Below, one piece after another: positions 36,004 to 45,199 of a stretch of 64,000 bases of DNA; positions within the stretch are counted from its first letter, which is position 1; the number at the start of each line of letters is the position of its first letter. The notes below the pieces were generated by a model. It did not search any database, was not told the origin of the DNA, and worked only from the letters and a program-made list of their open reading frames with translations. Where the stretch lies: contig NZ_JANCTC010000014.1 in assembly GCF_024297145.1 (NCBI RefSeq), positions 1 to 64,000 on the forward strand. Reading direction: 5' to 3'. The stretch comes from Mesorhizobium sp. LMG 17147 (GTDB lineage: Bacteria; Pseudomonadota; Alphaproteobacteria; Rhizobiales; Rhizobiaceae). The translations under genes and the position numbers were made by a program.

Positions 36004-36204
36004 ATGCCGTTTGCAAACTTCAAGGTGCCTGAGCGCGCGCTGTCCGCCGAACAGAAGGAGGACCTCGTCCACAAGACCACAGCCCTGTTCGTCGAGATGT
36101 TCGGCGAAGGCGTGCGCCCTTACACGATGGTGCTGATCGAGGAGGTCGCCGATGGCGGCTACGGCCGCGCCGACGTGGTGTTCACGATTCCTGGGGCAGG
36201 ATAA
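36004..36204 (+). CDS. 4-oxalocrotonate tautomerase-like protein
   Basis: A 66-residue protein, MPFANFKVPERALSAEQKED, then KTTALFVEMFGEG and YTMVLIEEVADGGYGRAD. Pro2 is the expected catalytic base once Met is removed. Follows the SDR gene. Substrate unknown. Confidence 0.7.
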   Translation: MPFANFKVPERALSAEQKEDLVHKTTALFVEMFGEGVRPYTMVLIEEVADGGYGRADVVFTIPGAG

Positions 36205-36532
36205 AATCCTGAACCCCAAGCACGGTCTTCACCCGCTCGAGCGCCAGCTCGTCATGAAGATTTCGATGGAAGAGACGTTGCAATAGGTGCCAAGGCCGCC
36301 CAGCGACGAGACGCGCAACGGCATGTCGGCAACGAAATGCCAGTTCACCCGCTGGTTCGGCGCGAACAGCTTCGACAATCATGTGATCGCTTCAACTGCC
36401 GCGGCCGCGAGCGAACGCGGGTTCGGGGACGGCCAAGCTGCCGATGCCCTTCTTTGAGTGACCGTCAAGGGAGAGATTGCAGCTTGGCGGTCGCACGCTA
36501 GATCGCAGGCAGAGGCTAACGCGAGGCCAGCC
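36205..36532. other. 328-base gap with probable coding remnants
   Basis: Broken plus-strand frames (PKHGLHPLERQLVMKISMEE, CQFTRWFGANSFDNHVIAST) look like fragments of a decayed gene interrupted by stops. No intact gene. Confidence 0.35.
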
Positions 36533-36997
36533 ATGGACGATTGGAAGCTACCTTGGGACGGCGGTTGCCTATGCGGCGGGATACGCTTTCGCGTAAGTGC
36601 CCCGCCCTTGCTAACGATGGCGTGTCACTGCACCGGCTGCCAGAAACTGAGCGCCAGCGCGTATTCCTTGACCATCGCCGTGCCGAGCGCCGGTTTCGCC
36701 GTCACCCAAGGCGAGCCGGTGGTCGGCGGCCTGCACGGCCCGCACCGGCAACTCTATTGCCCGCATTGCAAGAACTGGATGTTCACGCGTCCGCATGGCC
36801 TGGACTTTTTCGTCAACATTCGTGCGACCATGCTGGACGAACATCATTGGTATGTGCCTTTCGTCGAAGTCTTCACATCGGAAAAGCTGCCCTGGGCTTC
36901 GACCGCCGCTACCCACAGTTTCGCTACGCAGCCCGACCTTGAGGGATACGTCCCTTTGATCGAAGCGTTCGCCCGTGAAGCGGCGCGGCCAACCTGA
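36533..36997 (+). CDS. GFA family (glutathione-dependent formaldehyde-activating-like) protein
   Basis: A 154-residue protein with the zinc-binding pattern of the family: GGCLCGGIRFRV, ACHCTGCQKLSASAYS and LYCPHCKNWMFTRP. The fold is the GFA/CENP-V beta domain. The true substrate of most members is unknown. Confidence 0.8.
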   Translation: MDDWKLPWDGGCLCGGIRFRVSAPPLLTMACHCTGCQKLSASAYSLTIAVPSAGFAVTQGEPVVGGLHGPHRQLYCPHCKNWMFTRPHGLDFFVNIRATMLDEHHWYVPFVEVFTSEKLPWASTAATHSFATQPDLEGYVPLIEAFAREAARPT

Positions 36998-37036
36998 CTG
37001 GTTGGCGCCCGGAAAGGCGGCGCCAGTTTTCGTGCT

Positions 37037-37807
37037 TCACCGCAACTCCACCCAGACAGGCGCGTGGTCGCTGGCGCCGGTCTCGCCGCGCACGTCGCGG
37101 TCGATGCCCGCCGCGACCAGCCGGCGCGACAGCTTCTTCGAGAGCAAGATATGGTCGAGCCGCAGGCCGGCATCGCGCGGCCAGCGATTGCGGCGATAGT
37201 CCCAGAATGTGTAGAGCGTCTCCGTCGGGTGCTTCTTGCGCAGCGCGTCAAGCCAGCCCTGGTCGAGCAGCCGCTGGAACGACGCGCGGCTTTCCGGCTG
37301 CACCAGCGCGTTGTCGTCATAGGAGCGGGTCGGGTAGATGTCGCGCGCCTCGGGCACGATGTTGTAGTCGCCGGCCAGCACCACGGGCAGGCCGGTGTCG
37401 AGCAACTGCGCCGCATGTGCCTCCAGCCTTTCGTGCCAGGCCAGCTTGTACTGGAATTTCGGGCCGGGCTGCGGGTTGCCGTTCGGCGCGTAGAGCGAGG
37501 CGACGACGATACCGTTGACCGCCGCTTCGATGTAGCGCGCCTGCTGATCGCTATCGTCGCCGGGCAGCGCCTCGCGGGTCAGAACGGGTTCTGAGCCACG
37601 CGAAAGGATGGCGACGCCGTTCCAGGTCGGCTGCCCGACCCAAACCGCGCCGTAGCCGGCGGCCGCCAGCGCAGTGCGCGGAAACTGCGTCTGTCTCGCC
37701 TTGAGCTCCTGCAGGCAGGCGATGTCGGGTTTGGCGGCGGCCAGCCATGCGAGCAGGTTCGGCAGCCGGCTGTTGATGTTGTTGACGTTGAAGGTGGCGA
37801 TCTTCAT
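37037..37807 (-). CDS. xth: Exodeoxyribonuclease III
   Basis: A 256-residue DNA repair nuclease. MKIATFNVNNINSRLPNLLA (Asn metal site), CLQELKA (catalytic Glu), YAPNGNP, LAGDYNIVPEARDIYPTRSY, RLDHILLS and the final SDHAPVWVEL are the standard exoIII motifs. It acts at abasic sites and 3' blocked ends. Confidence 0.9.
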   Translation of the reverse strand: MKIATFNVNNINSRLPNLLAWLAAAKPDIACLQELKARQTQFPRTALAAAGYGAVWVGQPTWNGVAILSRGSEPVLTREALPGDDSDQQARYIEAAVNGIVVASLYAPNGNPQPGPKFQYKLAWHERLEAHAAQLLDTGLPVVLAGDYNIVPEARDIYPTRSYDDNALVQPESRASFQRLLDQGWLDALRKKHPTETLYTFWDYRRNRWPRDAGLRLDHILLSKKLSRRLVAAGIDRDVRGETGASDHAPVWVELR

Positions 37808-37816
37808 CGGCCTGCT

Positions 37817-38461
37817 TCAGCGCACGATGCGTTCGGTCCACGCCTTCACCGCATCAGCGAGCGTCGTCAGATGATCGGCGGTGGAGAAGCCGGAGATGTT
37901 TTTGCGCGGCTTCAGATCATGGTCGCCATCTTCCAGCCAGAGAATCTCGATCGCCTCGGACAGAGCATAGGTCGCGACCTCGTCTTTGGTCCCGAACTCG
38001 TCGCGCGTGCCCTGGAGGATCAATGTCGGCGTCTTGAGATCGGCGAGGTGCTTTGTCCGAAGCTGCGTCGGTTTGTCCGGCGGATGGAAGGGATAGCCGA
38101 GGCAAAGCAGGCCCGAGATCTCGCCCTTCGAAAACATCTCGTCGGCGATCATCGAAGCGACGCGTCCGCCCATCGACTTGCCGCCGATGATGAGCGGACC
38201 GTCCACGCCCTTCCCCCGGAGGTCGGCGATCGCCTTGACGTATTCTGGGTTAACCGTCTCGGCGCGCGGCGGCGGCTTGCGATGGCCGTAGCGGCGGGCC
38301 GCCATGTAGTGGAATTCGAAGCGCGCGATGCGGAAACCGGCCGCGGCGAGCGCTTTTGCCGTGGCTGTCAGCGAGGGCGAGTCCATAGGAGCGCCTGCGC
38401 CATGCGCGAGCAAGATGGTGATGGCGGCGGTGTCGGGGCCGTCGAAGAGGAAGGTGGTCAT
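37817..38461 (-). CDS. Alpha/beta hydrolase (KANL3/Tex30-type)
   Basis: A 214-residue protein: LLAHGAGAPMDSPSLTATAK at the N-terminus, nucleophile elbow GGKSMGGRVAS, LGYPFHPPDKP, LQGTRDEFG and the final His in LEDGDHDLKPRK. This matches the small alpha/beta hydrolases of the KANL3/Tex30 type. Substrate unknown. Nine bases upstream of exonuclease III on the same strand, so possibly an operon. Confidence 0.75.
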   Translation of the reverse strand: MTTFLFDGPDTAAITILLAHGAGAPMDSPSLTATAKALAAAGFRIARFEFHYMAARRYGHRKPPPRAETVNPEYVKAIADLRGKGVDGPLIIGGKSMGGRVASMIADEMFSKGEISGLLCLGYPFHPPDKPTQLRTKHLADLKTPTLILQGTRDEFGTKDEVATYALSEAIEILWLEDGDHDLKPRKNISGFSTADHLTTLADAVKAWTERIVR

Positions 38462-38486
38462 GGGGCGGCCCACTTATAGAGGCCGC

Positions 38487-38656
38487 GTTCCGTCCCACCC
38501 CCCTCTGTCCTACCGGACATCTCCCCCTCAAGGGGGGAGATTGGATGTCGCCGCCGGTTTCGCCAACCACTAAAGCTGAAAGGCACGCGGGGCACCGAAG
38601 CTGCCGATCTCCCCCCTTGAGGGGGAGATGTCCGGCAGGACAGAGGGGGGTGTTCA
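38487..38656. repeat. Palindromic mosaic element, class 1
   Basis: Outer left end gttccgtcccacc; both arms with CTCCCCC..; core ggatgtcgccgccggtttcgcc, in the same direction as the copy at 18774. The right outer end differs (gtgttcaagcg). It lies between the hydrolase gene and the NHEJ cluster. Confidence 0.8.
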
Positions 38657-38676
38657 AGCGCAGGCATTGGATTACC

Positions 38677-39771
38677 TCACCCCGCCGACTTTTGCGCCAG
38701 CTGCAAATCGACGAACTGTATCCCCTTGGCCGCCGTGCGCGCCCATTCGGAATTGGGATCGAGTTCGAGGTAGCGCACCCAGCGACGCCGCGCCTCGGCG
38801 AAATTGCCGGCGTCGAACTCCAGCCTCGCAAGGTTGAACACCGCGTCGGCATAATTGGGATCGAGTGCGATCGCCTTCAGCAAATGGCGGCGCGCCGAGG
38901 CTACCCGCCCCTCTTCGCTCATCAGCCCGGCAAGATTGAACCAGGCTTCTACGAAGCCGGGGTCGCACTTGATGGCGCGGGCATAGTCGTGCGCCGCCTC
39001 GGCCGCGTGGCCGGCCGCGCGCAGGCAGTTGGCGCGGTTGAAGGCGGCGATCGCATCGCTCGGATCGATGGCCAGGCAGCGCTGGTAGAGTGCCGCCGCC
39101 TGCTCGTGGTCTTCAGCCTCTTCCGCCGCCTCGGCATCGGCGAACAGCTCTTCCAGCGTGTCGTCATCCCGCGTTCCCAGATCGAACAGCAGCTGGCCGT
39201 CGAGTTCGCTCTGGCCTCCCTCGAGATAGATCGCGTCGGCCCTCCCATGCTGCGAGCCGACGGCGAGCGACTTGGCGGTGAGCGAGGCGACCGGGCCCGA
39301 GCGATGCACAGAGCGCGCGATCGCCCCCCACGAGGCGCCGCCGGCAACCAGCCCGGCATATTTGCGGGCGAGGATCAGGTCGCGAAAGGAATACGGTTCG
39401 CAATCATGCTCGAAGGCATCGAACAGCGACAAAAGGTCGAGATCCGCGCCGGTCAGCCGCGACTGGTCGATCAGCGACTGCCGCGACAGCGCCGAAGCCT
39501 CCGGCGCTTTCATCAGCCCGAGCAGGCGCAGGAAGCCGTTCTCGCTGACCAGCTTGCGCCCGGCCGCGCGCTCGGTGACGACGCGGCGTTCAATCTCGGT
39601 ATCGCCGGCCCTGGCGAGCAACATGCGGCCCAACACGACATGTGTGGTGCGCCGAGTGACGCCGCGCCGCAACTGGCCGTGCCGGCGCTCGACCTCGCGC
39701 GCCGCCAGCCTAAGCGGAAAGGCCGCCAGCGCGCCGACGATGCCGAAGACCGTGCCGGCGAGAGCCGTCAC
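38677..39771 (-). CDS. BRCT-like / helix-turn-helix / TPR protein overlapping ku
   Basis: A 364-residue protein. Residues about 1-86 (GTVFGIVGALAAFPLRLAA, then GVTRRTTHVVLGRMLL and KLVSENGFLRLLGL) follow the BRCT pattern. Residues about 100-175 (PYSFRDLILARKYAGLVAGG, then SWGAIARSVHR) resemble a MerR-like HTH. Residues about 222-345 hold three TPR units (AAALYQRCLAIDPSDAIAAF and so on). The start overlaps the ku stop by four bases. BRCT domains bind phosphorylated repair partners, so an end-joining accessory role is inferred. Confidence 0.65.
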   Translation of the reverse strand: MTALAGTVFGIVGALAAFPLRLAAREVERRHGQLRRGVTRRTTHVVLGRMLLARAGDTEIERRVVTERAAGRKLVSENGFLRLLGLMKAPEASALSRQSLIDQSRLTGADLDLLSLFDAFEHDCEPYSFRDLILARKYAGLVAGGASWGAIARSVHRSGPVASLTAKSLAVGSQHGRADAIYLEGGQSELDGQLLFDLGTRDDDTLEELFADAEAAEEAEDHEQAAALYQRCLAIDPSDAIAAFNRANCLRAAGHAAEAAHDYARAIKCDPGFVEAWFNLAGLMSEEGRVASARRHLLKAIALDPNYADAVFNLARLEFDAGNFAEARRRWVRYLELDPNSEWARTAAKGIQFVDLQLAQKSAG

Positions 39772-40682
39772 GCCTTGCTCTTGCCGACGGCTTTGAGCAG
39801 GTTCGCCTTGAGCGGGTTTTCCTTGGCCGCGGCGGCGCCGGCCTTGGCGGATTTCGCCGCGGGCTTGGCCGTTTCATCGGCCTTGCTCTTGGACTTGGCC
39901 GGCGGCTTGGCCGATTGCGACAGGCTCGCCTTCAGCGCATCCATGAGGTTGATGACATTGCCGCGCTCAGGCGCCGCCGCGATGATAGGCTTGTGACCCT
40001 TGAGCTTCTCGCGGATCATTGCCATCAGCGCGATCTCGTAGCGGTCCTCGTAATTCTTTGGATCGAAGGCGGTTTCCTTCTGCTTGATCAGCGCTTCGGC
40101 CAATTGCAGCATTTCGGGATCGGGGTTTCCGGCCGGGATATTGCCGAAATATTCAGCCGTGCCACGCACTTCGTTCGGATTCCTCAAGGTGCAGACGAAC
40201 ATGCCGTTCTCGCGCGCGCCGATCGTCACGACGCGCTCGCGGCTGGACAGCACAAGGCGGGCGATCGCCAGCTTGCCCGATTTGCGCATCGCTTCGCGCA
40301 ACACGGCAAAGGTCTCCTCGGCCATTGCGCCATCCGGCGCCAGGTAATAGGGCGCGTCCTGATAGATGACGTCGACCGAATGCTCGTCGACAAAAGCCTC
40401 GATGTTCATCGTATGGTTGGATTCGATGCGCACCGCATCGAGATCGGAGTCCTCGATGATGATGTACTGCTTGTCCTCGTATTCGTAGCCCTTGACCAGG
40501 TCCGAACGCTCGACCAGCCCGAGCTCGGGGTCGACCGGCTTCATGTTGATGCGGTTGTGCGTCTTCTTGTGCAGCTGATTGAAGCTGATGCGTTCGCTGG
40601 CGCTCGTCGCCGGATAGAGCCGGACCGGACAGCTGACCAGACTGAGCTTGAGGTAACCTTTCCAACTTGCCCTGGGCGCCAT
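39768..40682 (-). CDS. ku: NHEJ DNA end-binding protein Ku
   Basis: A 304-residue bacterial Ku: RASWKGYLKLSLVSCPVRLY, FNQLHKKTHNRINMKPVDPE, then LVKGYEYEDKQYIIIEDSDL and AYYL-like core segments. The C-terminus is Lys/Ala-rich (AKPPAKSKSKADETAKPAAK), typical of Ku tails that help recruit LigD. It forms the homodimeric ring on broken DNA ends. Overlaps the TPR gene as ATGA. Confidence 0.9.
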   Translation of the reverse strand: MAPRASWKGYLKLSLVSCPVRLYPATSASERISFNQLHKKTHNRINMKPVDPELGLVERSDLVKGYEYEDKQYIIIEDSDLDAVRIESNHTMNIEAFVDEHSVDVIYQDAPYYLAPDGAMAEETFAVLREAMRKSGKLAIARLVLSSRERVVTIGARENGMFVCTLRNPNEVRGTAEYFGNIPAGNPDPEMLQLAEALIKQKETAFDPKNYEDRYEIALMAMIREKLKGHKPIIAAAPERGNVINLMDALKASLSQSAKPPAKSKSKADETAKPAAKSAKAGAAAAKENPLKANLLKAVGKSKA

Positions 40683-40789
40683 GAAATACTCCTACGCGGC
40701 CTTGTGCTGTCGAACAGTTCGCAGCGTTCATTCGTCCGGAGGACGAACGGGACTGCCGAAATCCTACAATACCGGGCCCTTACAATACC

Positions 40790-40894
40790 GGCAAATCCCT
40801 AGCGAAATCTTCCTCCGCTGAGAGCAGCCTGCACGCAAGAGGTCCATGGCGAAGAATAATTCAAATTTTCCGGAGCGTCGATGGAGTCTGGGAG
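40790..40894 (-). pseudogene. Decayed duplicate of the ligD 3' end
   Basis: On the minus strand this segment encodes DSIDAPENLNYSS and then, after a shift, a run ending ...ISLGICR. The intact ligD ends ESIDAPQDLNYSSLPGLL, and its last bases (40920-41035) match here at nucleotide level, including the gcaaatccc and gaaatcttcc stretches. It is a second, broken copy of about 35 codons just downstream of ligD. Confidence 0.6.
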
Positions 40895-40903
40895 CCCGCA
40901 GAA

Positions 40904-43402
40904 CTACCTCGCGGTGGCTATCAACGGCAAATCCCGTGCGAAATCTTCCATGTCGGCCCAAGGGTCGCCTGACGTCGCCAGCAGGCCCGGCAGTGACGAA
41001 TAATTCAGGTCCTGCGGGGCGTCGATGGATTCCAGGTCGCTCCAGCTCACCGGTGTCGAGGCCGGCAAATTGGTGCGGGCGCGCAGCGAATAGGGAGCCG
41101 CCGAGGTGTGGCCGCGCGCATTGCGGTGATAGTCGATGAAGATGCGCCGCTTGCGGTTCTCCTTGCCCATGGTGGTGGTGAAAGTGTCGGGCGCGGTGGC
41201 GGCAAGATGCGTGGAGATGGCGCTGGTCGCCCGGTGCAGTTTCTTCCAGTTCTGCTTTTGTGTCACCGGCACGGTGATGTGGATGCCGTGGCCCCCGGAG
41301 GTCTTGGCAAACGGCACCAGCCCTAGGGCTTCGAGCTCGCTGCGAATATGCACCGCCGCCTCCACCACGTCGCGCCAGGCGATCCCCTCGCCCGGGTCGA
41401 GATCGAAAACGATCAAATCCGGCTTGTCGAGCCGCGTGCGATGGGTGCCCCAGGTGTGGAACTCGACGACGCCGAACTGCGCCAGCGCCAGATAGCCCTT
41501 GGCGTCTTCCACCGAGAGATAGGATTTGGTCTCGCCCTCGGAGTTGGTCGCCTCGAAGGTCGCCACGGATGACGGCATGCCAGTGAAGGCATGGCGCTGG
41601 AAGAAACAGTCCTGCGGTCTGCCGGTCGGGCAGCGCACCAGCGACACCGGCCGGCCAAGGATATGCGGCAGCATGAAATCTCCGACCAGCGCGTAATAGA
41701 CGGCAATGTCGAGCTTGGTCGGGCCGGTCTTGCCGAACAGCCGCCGCGTCGGGTTGGTCACCCAGATGGTTGCGAGGTCGGCCTCGGCGATCAGCCGCTT
41801 GCGCTTGGCCGAAACCGGCGTCGACAGGCCGACGTCGCGCAGGCCGCGGAATACGGCATGGCGCAGCGCATTGTCGGTGGTCCGGTTGGCGTAGTGGATA
41901 TGCGCCGAAAGCAGCGGCCGCACCCAGTTCATCTCGCGCATGATTTCGCGCGGAACACCTTCCGGCGCGGACGCCCCGGCGCGCAACGGCTCCAGCCGCG
42001 CCAGCAACTCGCCGGCTGTGGCGGCGTCGAAGCCGGTGCCGACCTTGCCGCGATAGTGCAGCTCGCCATCCTCGAATTCGCCGAGACCGAGTGCGGCCAG
42101 CCCCTCGGCCGCGTCGGAGACAGTGTAGCCGGCGATAACGAAATCGCCGGTCTGAAGCGCCTTGGTCTTGGTCCAGGTCTTGGTGCGGCCGCTCTGGTAG
42201 ACCGCCGTAGCACGTTTCGAGACGACGCCCTCCAGCCCCATTTCCGATGCCTGGTCATAAAGCGCCTGGCCGTCGCCCTCGGCGTGATCGCTGTACTGGA
42301 TGGCGGAGTTGGCGCCAAGACCGGACAGCAGCTGCGAAAGCAGCGTCTTGCGCCGGCGGAGCGGCACTTGCCTTAGGTCCCAGCCGTCGAGATAGAGAAG
42401 GTCGAAGGCATAGAAGTGGAGCTTGTTGCCGGCGCCTTCGGCCAGCGCATCCTGCAAAAGGGCAAAGCGGCTGATGCCCTTGGCGTCGAGCGCGACGACC
42501 TCGCCGTCGATGATCGCCTCGCGGCAGGGCAGCCTGGCGAAGGCAAGCGGCAGGTCGCCATAGCGCTTCGTCCAGTCGAGACCGGCGCGGGTGATCAGCC
42601 TGACCTTCCCGTCGGAAACATGCGCCATGGTGCGGTAGCCGTCGAACTTGATCTCGTGCAGCCAGGCTTCGCCCGTTCGGGCCGCGGGATCATCGCCGCC
42701 CGGCGGCTTCGGAACCTGCGTAGCCAGTTGCGGCTCGATCCGGGAAGGCGACGGCGCCTTGACGGCGCCCGGCAAAGCACCGGGTTTCAGCACCACCGGC
42801 TTGGCAGGTTTGGCGGCGGGCTTCGGCGTTGCCGCCAGTTCCTCGATGCGGCGTCCGGATTTGACGCTTTCCGGCCGGGCTTCCAGTATGTCGAGCTTGG
42901 CGTCGGCGGCCAGATCACGCTCCTTGAACAGCAGCCAGTTCTTCTTGCCCTCATCCTCGCCGGCCTTCGGCTTCAGCCGCGCCAGCATCCAGCCGCCATT
43001 GAGCTTCTCGCCGGCTAGCCGGAACTTGAAGGAGCCGGTGCGCAGGCTCTTCTCGACGTCGTCCATCGGCGCCCAGATGCCGGTGTCCCAGACGATCATC
43101 GGCCCGCCGCCATATTCGCCCTCGGGAATGACACCTTCGAAGTCGATATATTCGAGCGGATGGTCCTCGGTCTCGACCGCCAGCCTTTTGTCGGCCGGAT
43201 TGAGCGAGGGGCCGCGCGGCACCGCCCAGCTCTTCAGCACGTCGCCGACCTGGAGGCGAAGGTCGTAGTGGTCGGCGGTGGCGTGATGCTTGTGGACGAC
43301 GAAACGATTGCCCTCAACGGCAACCAGACCACCGGCCGGTTCCGGCGTCCTCGTGAACTCGCGCTTGGCGCGATAGGCCTTGAGCTTCGAAGGAGCTGGC
43401 AT
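40904..43402 (-). CDS. ligD: DNA ligase D (PE-LIG-POL)
   Basis: An 832-residue multifunctional NHEJ ligase. Phosphoesterase (residues about 30-190: HHATADHYDLRLQVGDVLKS, GVIPEGEYG). ATP-dependent ligase (about 240-540: LHEIKFDGYRTMAHV with Lys252 as the adenylated residue). Polymerase/primase (about 560-830: LDIAVYYALVGDFMLPHI, VFDLDPGEG, SGGHGIHITV). It works with Ku to trim, fill and seal double-strand breaks. Upstream of ku in the same direction, about 220 bases apart. Confidence 0.93.
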   Translation of the reverse strand: MPAPSKLKAYRAKREFTRTPEPAGGLVAVEGNRFVVHKHHATADHYDLRLQVGDVLKSWAVPRGPSLNPADKRLAVETEDHPLEYIDFEGVIPEGEYGGGPMIVWDTGIWAPMDDVEKSLRTGSFKFRLAGEKLNGGWMLARLKPKAGEDEGKKNWLLFKERDLAADAKLDILEARPESVKSGRRIEELAATPKPAAKPAKPVVLKPGALPGAVKAPSPSRIEPQLATQVPKPPGGDDPAARTGEAWLHEIKFDGYRTMAHVSDGKVRLITRAGLDWTKRYGDLPLAFARLPCREAIIDGEVVALDAKGISRFALLQDALAEGAGNKLHFYAFDLLYLDGWDLRQVPLRRRKTLLSQLLSGLGANSAIQYSDHAEGDGQALYDQASEMGLEGVVSKRATAVYQSGRTKTWTKTKALQTGDFVIAGYTVSDAAEGLAALGLGEFEDGELHYRGKVGTGFDAATAGELLARLEPLRAGASAPEGVPREIMREMNWVRPLLSAHIHYANRTTDNALRHAVFRGLRDVGLSTPVSAKRKRLIAEADLATIWVTNPTRRLFGKTGPTKLDIAVYYALVGDFMLPHILGRPVSLVRCPTGRPQDCFFQRHAFTGMPSSVATFEATNSEGETKSYLSVEDAKGYLALAQFGVVEFHTWGTHRTRLDKPDLIVFDLDPGEGIAWRDVVEAAVHIRSELEALGLVPFAKTSGGHGIHITVPVTQKQNWKKLHRATSAISTHLAATAPDTFTTTMGKENRKRRIFIDYHRNARGHTSAAPYSLRARTNLPASTPVSWSDLESIDAPQDLNYSSLPGLLATSGDPWADMEDFARDLPLIATAR

Positions 43403-43557
43403 GGACTAGACGTAGGTGGCGGGCAAAAGCAACGAGCGCAGCATCAAAATCCCATCGCAGCGGCGCTCCAATGTCACGGCATCGATCCCAGGGTCTCCGC
43501 GACGCAGTTTCGCTCCTGCTCCGCCCTGGGATGACGAAGGATGGGAGGTCACGCCGC

Positions 43558-43782
43558 TCAATCGTCGGTGGCCGGTGTCAATTCGAGTTCGGCCGGCGAC
43601 AGGCCCTGCTGCAGCTGGCTGAGCCGGAATTCGTCGACCCAATAGGCCTCGCCATCGACCAGCACGCGCGCGCTGTAGCTGCCGGCCGAAAAACGCTGCG
43701 CGGTGATGTAGACCTTGTGGCGGTCGAGCGCCTTGCGCACCGCGGCGCGCTTGGATTTCTGACTGGCGACGGAACTAGCCAT
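43558..43782 (-). CDS. Small hypothetical protein upstream of ligD
   Basis: A 74-residue protein, MASSVASQKSKRAAVRKALD, then YITAQRFSAGSYSARVLVDG with EAYWVDEFRLSQL. Basic N-terminus and a beta-rich middle. The location just upstream of ligD on the same strand may be chance. No family recognised. Confidence 0.5.
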   Translation of the reverse strand: MASSVASQKSKRAAVRKALDRHKVYITAQRFSAGSYSARVLVDGEAYWVDEFRLSQLQQGLSPAELELTPATDD

Positions 43783-43965
43783 GCTGCTTACTCACGCACA
43801 AGCCGCGAGGCGGCGTGCCTTAAGGATGGCCGAGAGCGGGTCGGCTGTCAATTTGGCGGCCGCTGCGAGCCGCGCGCGGTGGCGCCTCCCTCTCTGTGGA
43901 AACGGAGCCGGTGCGCTATATTGCCCTGGCGGCTTGGAACGCGATGCTGATCCGGAGAACTTCAC

Positions 43966-44973
43966 ATGACATTGACGATGCGCAAACTCGGCAGCCAGGG
44001 GCTGCAAGTCTCGGCAATCGGTCTCGGCTGCATGGGCATGAGCCAGTCCTATGGCCCAGCCGACGAGGCGGAATCGACCGCCACGCTGCACCGCGCCATC
44101 GAACTCGGCTGCACCTTCCTCGACACTGCGGAAGTCTACGGGCCGTACGCTAACGAGGAGCTGCTCGGCCGCGCGCTGAAGGGCCGGCGCGATGAAGTGA
44201 CGATCGCGACGAAGTTCGGTTTCCGCATCGAAAACGGCAAGCAAGTCGGCACCGAGCGCGACAGCCGGCCCGAACATATCCGCGAGGCTTTGGAAGGTTC
44301 GCTGAGAAGGCTCGCCACCGACCATGTCGACCTCCTCTATCAGCACCGCGTCGATCCGGCGGTGCCGATCGAGGATGTGGCGGGTGCTGTCCGCGAGCTG
44401 ATCGCTCAGGGCAAGGTTCGCTTCTTCGGCCTGTCGGAAGCCGGTGCCGCCAACGTCCGCCGGGCGCATGCCGTTCATCCGGTGTCGGCAGTGCAGAGCG
44501 AATACTCGCTATGGGAGCGCAATCTGGAACCGGAGATCATCCCGCTGCTGAAGGAGCTCGGCATCGGCCTGGTGCCGTTCTCGCCGCTCGGCCGCGGCTT
44601 TCTCACCGGCGACGTCAGGCGCGCCGAAGACTATCCTGAGGGCGATTACCGGCGCGGCGACCCGCGCTACCAGGGCGCCAACTATGACGCCAACATGCAG
44701 GCGGCGGCCATGGTACTCGATATCGCCGCGGCCAAGCGCGTCAAGCCAGGTCAGATCGCGCTGGCCTGGCTGCTCCACAAGGGGAGCGGCTTCGGCATCG
44801 ACATGGTGCCGATCCCCGGCACCAAGCGCAGAAAATACCTCGAGGAGAACGTCGCCGCGGCTTCGATCAGGCTCGACGCCGCCGAGATGCAGGTGCTCGA
44901 CGACGCATTGGCGCCCGGCAAGGTCGCCGGTCCGCGCTACGGCGAGCGCACCATGATGATGATCGATCGGTAG
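43966..44973 (+). CDS. Aldo/keto reductase
   Basis: A 335-residue protein of the AKR superfamily. RKLGSQGLQVSAIGLGCMGM is the usual start; DTAEVYGPYANEELLG holds the catalytic Asp/Tyr; ATKFGF the Lys; LLYQHRVDP the position of the catalytic His; GLVPFSPLGRGFLTG and IPGTKRRKYLEENV bind NADPH. Stand-alone gene. Confidence 0.9.
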   Translation: MTLTMRKLGSQGLQVSAIGLGCMGMSQSYGPADEAESTATLHRAIELGCTFLDTAEVYGPYANEELLGRALKGRRDEVTIATKFGFRIENGKQVGTERDSRPEHIREALEGSLRRLATDHVDLLYQHRVDPAVPIEDVAGAVRELIAQGKVRFFGLSEAGAANVRRAHAVHPVSAVQSEYSLWERNLEPEIIPLLKELGIGLVPFSPLGRGFLTGDVRRAEDYPEGDYRRGDPRYQGANYDANMQAAAMVLDIAAAKRVKPGQIALAWLLHKGSGFGIDMVPIPGTKRRKYLEENVAAASIRLDAAEMQVLDDALAPGKVAGPRYGERTMMMIDR

Positions 44974-45199
44974 GTCTTGCCTTCTCCCGTTCTTGCGCAA
45001 AGCGCCGGCCTTGGCTAGCATCCTTGGGCAGGCACCGAGCGGAGGAGAACGTCGCGGTGGACCGGCTGGAGCGCCGTTGCGTCCCTTCAAACACGAGTTG
45101 GGCGCTCGAAGGACACTCCATTTTTGAATCGACGCAAGGAACCTTCCGGAAAACCCATTCCGGTTCCGGGGTCGTGCGCTCATCTGGGAGGAGACTAAA

